Position numbers and translations under genes: made by a program | In this document: positions 7,324-13,787 of the stretch, one piece after another | Numbering within the stretch: position 1 is the first letter of the stretch | Layout of the letters: each line of letters begins with the position of its first letter | Assembly: GCA_003857395.1 (NCBI GenBank) | Contig: RPRC01000171.1 | Location: forward strand, 1-13,890 | Source of the DNA: Geobacter sp. | Lineage (GTDB): Bacteria > Desulfobacterota > Desulfuromonadia > Geobacterales > Geobacteraceae | DNA length: 13,890 bases | Direction: 5' to 3' | The notes under the pieces: model-generated | Databases searched by the model: none | Told to the model about the DNA's origin: nothing | What the model saw: the letters and a program-made list of their open reading frames with translations, nothing else

Positions 7324-7337
7324 GGCAGACGTCTGCC
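7324..7337. other. Perfect 14-bp palindrome between convergent genes
   Basis: GGCAGACGTCTGCC lies in the 95-base gap between the ends of the skp-like gene (+) and the TPR gene (-). It could form the stem of a two-way terminator, but neither side has a T-run. No other terminator is visible in this gap. Confidence 0.3.
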
Positions 7338-7347
7338 TCGTCCGCGG

Positions 7348-7800
7348 CTATCGAAGACTAATTCGCCGGAGAATGAGACCAAGAAACTTATTCAAGGGAT
7401 TTGTACGGGGAAGAAACGGTATGACAGGAGACTTGCGTTTACCAAATTCATTGAGTACCGCGATAAGTTCGGCGTTTTCTCCCCGGGCCACTCCTTCTCG
7501 GAGTATTCGCAGAGCCTCCGCCCTGTTTCCGGAAAGCAACTGAATTTTCCCAAGGTTTAGATAGTGCTCGGGATTGCTCGGATCATGCTCAAGAGAAATC
7601 ATGCAGAGCTCGGTACCCCGAGAAACCTGGCCCCGCTCCCTCGCAACGCAGTAGCCAAGAAAGGAATACCACCCCTTATCGTCTTTAAGAGACAAGGCCT
7701 TCTCAATGCCTGCCAGTCCCGCCACGGTGTTATCCATGGCGATAGCTCTTCGTGCACGCTCAAATTCGAGCACTCCGTCCTCAATCGCCCGTGGTTTCAT
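7348..7800 (-). CDS. Tetratricopeptide repeat protein
   Basis: A 150-aa cytoplasmic protein without signal peptide or membrane segment. Residues about 26-55, 58-75 and 76-106 look like TPR-type helical pairs; the clearest is PEHYLNLGKIQLLSGNRAEA. TPRs mediate protein-protein contacts, and no enzymatic motif is visible. The C-terminus has a proline-containing stretch, SPVIPFLPRTNPLNKFLG (124-141), which I recall from short Geobacter TPR proteins. The ATG at 7800 has GGAGGG four bases upstream; the frame is open for 45 more codons upstream but overlaps the promoter. It is transcribed divergently from the FAD oxidoreductase operon. The specific partner is unknown. Confidence 0.8.
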   Translation of the reverse strand: MKPRAIEDGVLEFERARRAIAMDNTVAGLAGIEKALSLKDDKGWYSFLGYCVARERGQVSRGTELCMISLEHDPSNPEHYLNLGKIQLLSGNRAEALRILREGVARGENAELIAVLNEFGKRKSPVIPFLPRTNPLNKFLGLILRRISLR

Positions 7801-7852
7801 TAAACCCTCCAACCTATACTCCTGGAAGCCCTTTTCGGACAGAACTCGTGTA

Positions 7853-7881
7853 AGTGTAGGGGAAGCAGATGAAGAGGTCAA
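7853..7881 (-). promoter_or_regulatory. Sigma-70 promoter of the TPR gene
   Basis: On the minus strand, TTGACC (7876-7881) and TACACT (7853-7858) are exactly 17 bases apart. The start codon lies 52 bases downstream of the -10 box. Both boxes are strong matches, and this supports the 7800 start over longer alternatives. Confidence 0.65.
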
Positions 7882-7928
7882 GAATAAACCCTGCCATCGC
7901 TTGTGTGACCAAATACTGCCCGATTCTA

Positions 7929-7956
7929 TTGACAACCGCCCGGATCGAACTACGCT
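7929..7956 (+). promoter_or_regulatory. Candidate promoter of the FAD oxidoreductase operon
   Basis: A perfect TTGACA (7929-7934) is followed after 16 bases by a weak -10, TACGCT (7951-7956). The ribosome binding site AGGAGG (7963-7968) and ATG (7976) lie just downstream, leaving a leader of only about 13 bases. A weak -10 with a perfect -35 may indicate dependence on an activator. Confidence 0.4.
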
Positions 7957-7975
7957 TTGAACAGGAGGTTACTGC

Positions 7976-9121
7976 ATGGGCAAACATCTGGTTCTGGTCG
8001 GCGGCGGGCACGCCCACCTGACATCACTGCTGAATATCGATCAGATGACAGCGCGGGGTCATCATGTGACACTGGTCAACCCTTCGCCCTATCACTATTA
8101 TTCCGGGATGGGGCCTGGCATGCTCGGAGGGTTTTACGAGCCGTCCCAGGCACGTTTTCATGTCGGCAAAATGGCGGAAGAACGTGGGGCGGGCTTTCTC
8201 CGGGACGCTGCCATCAGGATCAACCCTCAAGAGAAAACCATTCTCCTCAAATCCGGCCAAAACATCTCCTATGACGTGGCATCTTTTAATACAGGCAGTG
8301 CCGTTCAGTTCGAGCCTCTGGGTAGCAGTGCAGAGAATATATTTCCGGTCAAGCCGGTTCTTAACCTCTACAAAGCACGTACTGCCCTGCTTCGAGAAAT
8401 CGAAAATCGGGACGTGGAGGTTATCGTGATAGGAGGAGGACCGGCCGGTGTGGAGGTTTCGACAAACCTCTGGCAACTCCTCCACAACAAGACAAACCGG
8501 GCAACCATTACCCTTGTGGCCGGAAGCAGCCTGCTCCAGCATATCCCCGAGCGGGCCCGCCTCATGGCACTCAGATCACTGCTGAAAAAAAACATCCGGG
8601 TATGTACCGGCGTGCGGGGGGAACAGATCGAAAAAGGGGTCGTCACCCTCTCGGACGGAAGTCGCATCAACTATGATTTTGTCTTTATTGCCACGGGAAT
8701 CAAACCTTCACTACTTTTCAAAGAGTCCGCTCTTCCCACCGGTGCTGATGGCGGCATGCTCGTCAACAGCTTTCTCCAGAGCACCGAATATCCCGAGCTT
8801 TTTGGTGGTGGAGACTGCATCTCCCTCAACGGAGCCCCCCTGGCCAAGGTTGGAGTCTATGCCGTCCGCCAGAATCCGGTTCTTTTCCACAACCTGCTGG
8901 CCAAACTGGAAGATACTCCGCTGCTTTCTTTTGAACCCGGCCCGCCCTATATGTTAATTCTCAACATGGGTGACAAACGGGGAATCCTCTGGAAGAAATC
9001 ATTAACCCTAAACGGCAAAGTTTCTTTTCTCCTGAAAGACTACATCGACCGCCGTTTCATGAAAAAATACCAGGTCTCGGGAGAACTGCGGGAACCATCC
9101 CATGAAGAATTAACAGGGTGA
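7976..9121 (+). CDS. FAD-dependent pyridine nucleotide oxidoreductase, SelD-N-terminal-domain type
   Basis: A 381-aa soluble two-dinucleotide-fold flavoprotein. The FAD-binding motif is VLVGGGHAHL (6-15), the NAD(P)H-binding motif is VIGGGPAGVE (151-160), the ATG motif is at 239-241, and the second FAD contact is FGGGD (276-280). GGGHAH and the later AKVGVYAVRQNP (290-301) are hallmarks, as I recall them, of the family found fused to the N-terminus of selenophosphate synthetase SelD in some organisms; here it stands alone. There is no CxxxxC redox disulfide, so it is not a classical disulfide reductase. It resembles type II NADH dehydrogenases and sulfide:quinone oxidoreductases in plan, but I see no membrane anchor. 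The substrate is unknown. It is followed 12 bases later by the rhodanese-ferritin gene, indicating one operon. Confidence 0.88.
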   Translation: MGKHLVLVGGGHAHLTSLLNIDQMTARGHHVTLVNPSPYHYYSGMGPGMLGGFYEPSQARFHVGKMAEERGAGFLRDAAIRINPQEKTILLKSGQNISYDVASFNTGSAVQFEPLGSSAENIFPVKPVLNLYKARTALLREIENRDVEVIVIGGGPAGVEVSTNLWQLLHNKTNRATITLVAGSSLLQHIPERARLMALRSLLKKNIRVCTGVRGEQIEKGVVTLSDGSRINYDFVFIATGIKPSLLFKESALPTGADGGMLVNSFLQSTEYPELFGGGDCISLNGAPLAKVGVYAVRQNPVLFHNLLAKLEDTPLLSFEPGPPYMLILNMGDKRGILWKKSLTLNGKVSFLLKDYIDRRFMKKYQVSGELREPSHEELTG

Positions 9122-9133
9122 AAGGAGTCAGGT

Positions 9134-9991
9134 GTGGCAATCACGGACTATTTCCGAAAAATAGCATCTCGCTCTGCTGACGATGTCAGAAAAATAATTG
9201 ACACTATGGACCCCGATGAGTTCTCCCTTGTTGATGTACGTCAACCGGACGAATACAAACAAGGGCATCTGCCGGGAGCAAAACTCATCCCGCTTGGTGA
9301 ACTACCTGATCGGCTTGAAGAGTTGGACCCGAACAAACCGACCCTTGTGTACTGCGCCGCCGGCGTGAGAAGCCGGGCAGGAGCATCCATCCTGACGCGG
9401 GCAGGCTTCGCCGCAGCATACAGCATGGAAGGCGGCATCCGCGCATGGAATGGGCTGGTGGTTGAAGAACTTCCCGCGACCGGCATGGCATGGTTCCTTT
9501 CGGCCCAAAGCGCGGAAGAACTCATCGGCCTTGCCTGGCTTCTTGAAGACGGAATGCGGTCCTTTTATCTGGAAATTGCCAAGGGGCTCGACAGGAGTGA
9601 AGAAGCACAGCTTTTCATGGAACTCGCAGGGGCAGAGCTTCATCATAAAAATGCATTGCAGAAACTATATCAACACCAGAGCGGCAAGGATCCAGGGGTA
9701 AATTCCCCGGCGGATGTTCTGAGCAATAAGCCGAAAGAGAAGTATCTGGAAGGTGGGGTACTCTTGAGCGAAGCATTTTCCTGGGCCGGCAAAAAAGATG
9801 CTGGAGAAATCCTCGAATTTGCCATGTCCCTTGAAGTAGGTTCATATGACCGCTATCTCTCGCTCCGGGAATATTTCAAAGATGAGAGCTCCCGCGAAGT
9901 ATTCGGCCTGTTGGCTGCCGAAGAAAAAGCCCACCTCAAGAGACTGACCAGACTCTTTGAAAAGAGCATGAGTGACACGGGAAGTAATTAG
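9134..9991 (+). CDS. Rhodanese and ferritin-like (rubrerythrin-type) fusion protein
   Basis: A 285-aa cytoplasmic protein with two domains. Residues about 10-112 are a single rhodanese domain with VDVRQPDEY (33-41) and the active-site loop CAAGVR starting at Cys74, which would carry a persulfide. Residues about 124-275 are a ferritin-like four-helix bundle with candidate diiron ligands Glu138, Glu168/His171 (ExxH), Glu234 and Glu264/His267 (ExxH). No rubredoxin domain is present. The start is GTG at 9134 with AAAGGAG seven bases upstream. Coupling a sulfur-transfer site to a diiron site suggests persulfide chemistry linked to peroxide or oxygen handling, with the upstream flavoprotein as possible reductase; that is inference. 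Its stop overlaps the end of ablB by four bases. Confidence 0.88.
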   Translation: MAITDYFRKIASRSADDVRKIIDTMDPDEFSLVDVRQPDEYKQGHLPGAKLIPLGELPDRLEELDPNKPTLVYCAAGVRSRAGASILTRAGFAAAYSMEGGIRAWNGLVVEELPATGMAWFLSAQSAEELIGLAWLLEDGMRSFYLEIAKGLDRSEEAQLFMELAGAELHHKNALQKLYQHQSGKDPGVNSPADVLSNKPKEKYLEGGVLLSEAFSWAGKKDAGEILEFAMSLEVGSYDRYLSLREYFKDESSREVFGLLAAEEKAHLKRLTRLFEKSMSDTGSN

Positions 9992-10821
9992 AGATTTTTA
10001 TACCAGACATTCATGCTCTCAAGCTTGCCGGAAATATTGGTATTGTTGGTCAAGGTACCGCCGTAGAGGTAGCCGTTACGGGCAAAAGTAATATTCATGC
10101 CGAATGAGTAGGCTCGGGCAATGGTGAAGAGTGAGCGGATACCTCGAGTTTTGACGGCTGTTTCCATTTCCCGAAGTAAAAGAAGGGCAAATCCGTTCCC
10201 GCGAAAGGCTGGGGGAGTTGCAAAATCAGTCATTTCTGCTGCTGCTGCGCAGCTATCCATCTCGGCCGAGGAAAGGGCGGCGATTGTGCGGCCATGCCAA
10301 ATTCCGAAGAACAGCGTCGCATCCTTCATGGAGGTCTGGAGAAAGACAGGGTCATGAATCGGAAAGGGGTAACTGGCGAAGACCTCGCGATACACCTTTG
10401 CCATCTCTTCCCCATCTTCCTCTGAAGCGGCACGCACGGTAAAACCTGCCGGGAGAGGGCTGGGAGCTGAAACCACGGCAGTCGTCCGGGCCGCGTTGAG
10501 CACCTCGCTGACCAGTAGGGGTTCCTGTTCCCGGGCTCGTGAATCGGAAAAATATTTTCCCATAAAACTGACATTTTCCCCGCCGGGATAAAAACCCGGT
10601 ATACAGGCCTCCTCTGCATAGCCGCCGGCAATAAATCGTTCCCTCGCCCAGGAGGGAACCTTGGCAAATATTTTTGAATACCCGCGAGAAGTTACCAGCA
10701 GATCAAGACGCCGGACAATCTCTTCGCTATCCTCCTCATGCAGTTTCATCAAGTAGGCCCTGTCATTATATGCCCCATGGTGTAAGAGAGACCGGCCGAT
10801 GGTCTCCAGTGAATCATGCAT
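9988..10821 (-). CDS. ablB: Beta-lysine N6-acetyltransferase
   Basis: It transfers acetyl from acetyl-CoA to the epsilon-amino group of beta-lysine, giving the osmolyte N-epsilon-acetyl-beta-lysine. The protein has 277 aa. The C-terminal GNAT fold spans about 126-265, with the acetyl-CoA loop FRGNGFA (206-212) after a beta strand containing EMTDFATPP. The N-terminal 120 residues are the extra domain typical of AblB, and the C-terminus [19 protein letters not shown] matches the family's conserved end as I recall it. The ATG at 10821 overlaps the last eight bases of ablA (ATGCATGA), with GGAGGA just upstream inside ablA, so translation is coupled. The gene ends tail-to-tail with the rhodanese-ferritin gene. 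Confidence 0.93.
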   Translation of the reverse strand: MHDSLETIGRSLLHHGAYNDRAYLMKLHEEDSEEIVRRLDLLVTSRGYSKIFAKVPSWARERFIAGGYAEEACIPGFYPGGENVSFMGKYFSDSRAREQEPLLVSEVLNAARTTAVVSAPSPLPAGFTVRAASEEDGEEMAKVYREVFASYPFPIHDPVFLQTSMKDATLFFGIWHGRTIAALSSAEMDSCAAAAEMTDFATPPAFRGNGFALLLLREMETAVKTRGIRSLFTIARAYSFGMNITFARNGYLYGGTLTNNTNISGKLESMNVWYKNL

Positions 10822-12127
10822 TGTTCCTCCGTTTCATGCGGTCATTATCCTCCGGAGTAAGGGAGATAGTATCGTCATGGTCCGCCAGGAGACGCATGAT
10901 ACCGGTCCCTTCATATTCTTCCGCACCCTCAAGGTTCAGGTGGAGTTTACAGTCAAGACAATTGCGATCACAGAACACCGGCTCATAACTATCCGGTTCC
11001 TGATAGCTGGTTATCACTCCCTCATAATTTCTCAGCACGACCTTGTTGGTCGCCAGGGTAATGAGGTAGTTCGGCATCACGGGAATCTTCCCGCCCCCTC
11101 CCGGAGCATCGATCACATAGGTAGGAACCGCGAAACCACTTGTATGCCCGATGAGGCTTTCCATAATTTCCATGCCCTTGCCGACCGTAGTCCGAAAGTG
11201 TGACAACCCCTCGGAGAGATCGCACTGGTAGAGATAGTACGGTCGCACCCTGTTTTCCACCAACTTATGGACCAGAGCCTTGATGATATGCGGGCAGTCG
11301 TTAATCCCGGCCAGCAGGACAGTCTGGTTCCCAAGGGGGATTCCGGCGTTTGCCAGTTTGGCCAAGGCTTCCTTCGCCGATGGCGTCAACTCGCGAGGAT
11401 GATTGAAATGGGTATTGATCCAGATCGGGTGATGTTTTTTAAAGACCTCAACCAGCGCATCGGTAATACGATAAGGCAGAACAACCGGCATCCGCGTGCC
11501 GATCCTGACCACCTGAACATGAGAAATCGTGCGCAATTCCGTCAGGATCCAGTCAAGATACTCATCGGAAAGCATGAGCGGGTCCCCCCCGGAAAGGAGA
11601 ACGTCACGAATCACCGGGGTCTGACGGATATAGTCCAACCCCTTGTTGATCTCCTCGCGATCAGGAATGGAGTCCACATCTCCCACCTTGCGTTTCCGGG
11701 TACAGTGGCGGCAGTACATCGAACAGACGTTACTGATATGAAAAAGAACCCTGTCGGGATAGCGGTGAGTTATCCCGGGCGCAGGGCTGTCAGCCTCCTC
11801 ATGAAGTGGATCTGCATGGTCGTACTGGCTGACGATAAGTTCCGAAGGAGAAGGAAATGACTGCCTGAATATAGGATCTGTAGCATAGTTGTTTTTATCA
11901 ATGAGAGAGAGGTAGTATGGTGTTATTGACAGAGGGAATTTTTGCATTGTTTCTTTAACTTCATGTATTTCATCATCAGTGAATGTAACACCAAGTAGAT
12001 GCTCAAAAGTTTTCACGTCTCTGATTGAGTGCCTGGTCTGCCACTTCCAATCCCGCCAACTTGACACTTGATAATTATCGCCGATTTTATTTGCAATTGC
12101 CTTCTGTTCGTTGGTATAAATATTCAT
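10814..12127 (-). CDS. ablA: Lysine 2,3-aminomutase, radical SAM and PLP enzyme
   Basis: It interconverts L-lysine and L-beta-lysine. Of the 437 residues, Cys135, Cys139 and Cys142 form the radical-SAM CxxxCxxC motif (CSMYCRHC). SGGDP is at 179-183. Asp303 (CDLS), Asp340 (IDAPGGGGK) and the PLP lysine Lys347 keep the spacing of Asp293, Asp330 and Lys337 in the Clostridium subterminale enzyme, which binds the lysine side chain with those aspartates. A Cys-rich C-terminal segment ([10 protein letters not shown]) fits the zinc site of KamA proteins. ATG 12127 has AAAGGAG five bases upstream; a longer reading to 12211 would run into the promoter. The overlap with ablB points to osmolyte synthesis rather than lysine fermentation. 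Confidence 0.96.
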   Translation of the reverse strand: MNIYTNEQKAIANKIGDNYQVSSWRDWKWQTRHSIRDVKTFEHLLGVTFTDDEIHEVKETMQKFPLSITPYYLSLIDKNNYATDPIFRQSFPSPSELIVSQYDHADPLHEEADSPAPGITHRYPDRVLFHISNVCSMYCRHCTRKRKVGDVDSIPDREEINKGLDYIRQTPVIRDVLLSGGDPLMLSDEYLDWILTELRTISHVQVVRIGTRMPVVLPYRITDALVEVFKKHHPIWINTHFNHPRELTPSAKEALAKLANAGIPLGNQTVLLAGINDCPHIIKALVHKLVENRVRPYYLYQCDLSEGLSHFRTTVGKGMEIMESLIGHTSGFAVPTYVIDAPGGGGKIPVMPNYLITLATNKVVLRNYEGVITSYQEPDSYEPVFCDRNCLDCKLHLNLEGAEEYEGTGIMRLLADHDDTISLTPEDNDRMKRRNNA

Positions 12128-12535
12128 CCATACTCCTTTTTCAGCATATATTTTAGTGCTTTCATATCTCAACGAAGTACTCAGTATAGGTAATCTGATT
12201 CTATATGTCAAATTTCAGAACCATTAAGCACTTCGCAGCACAGTAATTTAAACAATAATATCATAGCATTGGACTGTACTTTGCCGACGAGAAAACAGCC
12301 TCGCCAGGAGACCAGTTCAGTACCAAATCACCGTGACAGTTTCTGACATCTCAAACGGTCAATTATCAGAAGAGAGTTTAAGAAAATGTCGCTAAATACA
12401 CCTGGCAGCGGCCTGATACCTCGGGCCGGAAAAGGGGCTTCTCAAAAGCACCAAACAGAATCCGGAAAGCCGACCGACCGTGCAAATTGCGAGAGAACTA
12501 CGTCAGGCCACACCCCGGAGGAGAAACGAGGAAAC
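12128..12535. other. 408-base intergenic region between divergent ablA and marC
   Basis: The left third holds the ablA promoter. The rest contains no convincing gene. Visible elements are a direct repeat TGACA-N5-TGACA (12334-12348) and an inverted pair TTCTGA/TCAGAA (12341-12346 and 12366-12371). The marC frame stays open back to an ATG at 12386, but those 50 residues are polar, lack a good ribosome binding site and do not resemble the MarC N-terminus. No clear promoter for marC and no recognised riboswitch were found. Confidence 0.5.
12183..12211 (-). promoter_or_regulatory. Near-consensus sigma-70 promoter of ablAB
   Basis: On the minus strand, TTGACA (12206-12211, perfect) and TATACT (12183-12188, five of six) are exactly 17 bases apart. 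The leader to the ablA ATG would be about 50 bases. This is the best promoter match in the window. Osmotic control, if any, would have to come from a repressor or from promoter geometry; no obvious operator is adjacent. Confidence 0.75.
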
Positions 12536-13150
12536 ATGTCTGAATTTTTACGTGCAGCAACACTGCTCTTTATGCTTTTGAACCCTTTTCTGTTAGTCGT
12601 ATACCTTATAGACGTTTTCGACAAACTCCCCACCGCTACCTTTCGCAAGGTTGTCCTCCGGGCTGCTATCATCAGCATCAGCGTTTTTTCTGTTGCCGCG
12701 ATTCTTGGCGATGTTCTGTTCAAGGACGTTTTGCAGGCCGAGTTCGCTTCTTTTCAGGTCTTTGGGGGAATTGTTTTTCTCCTCATCGGCATCCGCTTCG
12801 TATTTCAAGGCAACTCGGCAATTGAAGGACTGCGGGGTGAATCACGCAACATGGCTGGGTCAATAGCCATGCCGATCATGATCGGTCCGGGAACCATCGG
12901 TGGCAGCATTCTGGTGGGTAAGCGCCTTAACCATCTCGAAGCAATTCTTTCAATCCTGCTGGCTGTTCTGGCCAGCGTTGCGATCATGATCGCCCTGAAA
13001 CATCTTCACGATTATGTCAAATCGCGCAATGAAGCACTTGTTCAACGATATATTGATATTGCCGGGCGGGTAACTGCGCTCGTGGTGGGAACCTTCGCAA
13101 TTGAAATGATAATGAAGGGGGTTGCAACGTGGATTACAACTATTAAATAA
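12536..13150 (+). CDS. MarC family integral membrane protein
   Basis: A 204-aa inner-membrane protein with about six hydrophobic segments (roughly residues 3-25, 38-58, 68-88, 105-126, 131-151 and 176-198). The two halves look like a repeat: LLNPFLLVVYLI in the first and MIGPGTIGGSILVG in the second, the characteristic MarC pattern. Despite the name, the link of E. coli MarC to multiple antibiotic resistance has not held up, and the transported substrate is unknown. ATG 12536 is preceded by CGAGGAAAC and a stronger GGAGGAG further up. The stop codon overlaps an ATG (TAATG), so a small downstream ORF may be coupled. Confidence 0.88.
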   Translation: MSEFLRAATLLFMLLNPFLLVVYLIDVFDKLPTATFRKVVLRAAIISISVFSVAAILGDVLFKDVLQAEFASFQVFGGIVFLLIGIRFVFQGNSAIEGLRGESRNMAGSIAMPIMIGPGTIGGSILVGKRLNHLEAILSILLAVLASVAIMIALKHLHDYVKSRNEALVQRYIDIAGRVTALVVGTFAIEMIMKGVATWITTIK

Positions 13151-13290
13151 TGGCTACTCAGATCAAAATTTCTCTAGGTGCCTGTTCGGACTCAGGAAAG
13201 CAAAGCGAAAAACAGGCTGGGCGAGGACATATTTTGTCGTTTTTGCAGGGCAATAGTTGTTCTATTGACCAAAAAAGCGGCGAAATATGA
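13150..13290 (+). CDS. Possible small ORF coupled to marC, 46 aa
   Basis: Its ATG shares the last base of the marC stop (TAATG), an arrangement typical of translational coupling. The deduced peptide starts MATQIKISLGACSDSGKQ and contains two cysteines (12 and 37), with no membrane segment or recognised domain. I know no family for it. The reading frame overlaps three possible RNA hairpins (13180-13267), so it may instead be non-coding 3' sequence of marC or a remnant of a longer gene. Confidence 0.25.
   Translation: MATQIKISLGACSDSGKQSEKQAGRGHILSFLQGNSCSIDQKSGEI
13180..13244 (+). terminator. Weak candidate terminator region after marC
   Basis: GCCTGTT (13180-13186) pairs with AACAGGC (13211-13217) around a 24-base loop. 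It is followed by a 4-bp hairpin GACA-TATTT-TGTC (13226-13238) and then GTTTTT (13239-13244). The last stem is short, so termination here is uncertain. A third hairpin, CAATAG-TTGTT-CTATTG, follows at 13251-13267 without a T-run. Confidence 0.3.
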
Positions 13291-13338
13291 ACCATCCAGA
13301 CAGATTTGCAGCAGATTTACCCTAAGTCCGACAGTCTC

Positions 13339-13701
13339 CTAGACAAAAAAGATCGCGGGAATACGGGAAACTTCCTCTTCAATATCCTTATGAATGCTAT
13401 AGCGGATCTTTCCTGCCTCTATGCTTACCGAGGCCAGGAACGGGTAAAAACAAACATAATTCTCAACGTGCTTTTCCACCTGGCACTGGATGATTTCCCG
13501 TATGGCTTGAGCCACGGATTCGACGTCAGCTACTCCGCTCAATGATAAAACGTCGTCAAGAGAAGTCTCATACTTCTGCTGGGGCCCCCGCGTCGCTATC
13601 GTTTCACGCGTGTTCTCAAAGAGCACTCTGAAGCATGCAAACGCGGTGGGAGACAGTACTTTTTTGAATGATGAAAAATCTGCCGAATTCGTATTGCCCA
13701 T
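13339..13701 (-). CDS. Hypothetical protein, 120 aa, possible winged-helix
   Basis: I do not recognise this protein. It has no signal peptide or membrane segment. Residues about 16-30 (LSPTAFACFRVLFEN) and 47-73 look like helices of a helix-turn-helix type, followed by beta-prone FYPFLASVSIEAGKIRYSI (85-103). That helix-then-strand order is reminiscent of winged-helix domains such as those of plasmid replication initiators (Rep_3), but the resemblance is weak. The ATG at 13701 has GGAGG (13707-13711) five bases upstream. A -35/-10 pair and a 14-bp palindrome lie directly upstream, the layout of an autoregulated DNA-binding protein. It is followed 48 bases on by the small ORF after marC, on the other strand, and is flanked upstream by a probable insertion sequence. 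Confidence 0.65.
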   Translation of the reverse strand: MGNTNSADFSSFKKVLSPTAFACFRVLFENTRETIATRGPQQKYETSLDDVLSLSGVADVESVAQAIREIIQCQVEKHVENYVCFYPFLASVSIEAGKIRYSIHKDIEEEVSRIPAIFFV

Positions 13702-13709
13702 GGGAACCT

Positions 13710-13723
13710 CCGAAAATTTTCGG
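13710..13723. promoter_or_regulatory. 14-bp palindrome at the transcription start of the 120-aa gene
   Basis: CCGAAAATTTTCGG is a perfect palindrome one base downstream of the -10 box and overlapping the first bases of the ribosome binding site. A repressor bound here would block initiation. In RNA it could form a small hairpin that masks the ribosome binding site. Confidence 0.5.
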
Positions 13724-13724
13724 C

Positions 13725-13752
13725 AGTATACCATGACGATGGAGAAAGGCAA
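13725..13752 (-). promoter_or_regulatory. Promoter of the 120-aa gene
   Basis: On the minus strand, TTGCCT (13747-13752) and TATACT (13725-13730) are 16 bases apart. The predicted start point falls inside the palindrome at 13710-13723, leaving a leader of under 20 bases. Confidence 0.55.
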
Positions 13753-13787
13753 ATGCTTCTTCCTGCAGCGAGTTGACTCAAATTAAA

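Noticed and set aside
7957..8274. Open frame overlapping the start of the FAD oxidoreductase, and several long antisense frames under it
   Set aside because: They are out-of-frame shadows of a gene with clear FAD and NAD motifs; none has a recognisable domain or a suitable start.
12386..12535. N-terminal extension of marC by 50 codons
   Set aside because: The residues are polar and unlike MarC N-termini, the ribosome binding site is poor, and ATG 12536 starts directly at the first membrane segment.
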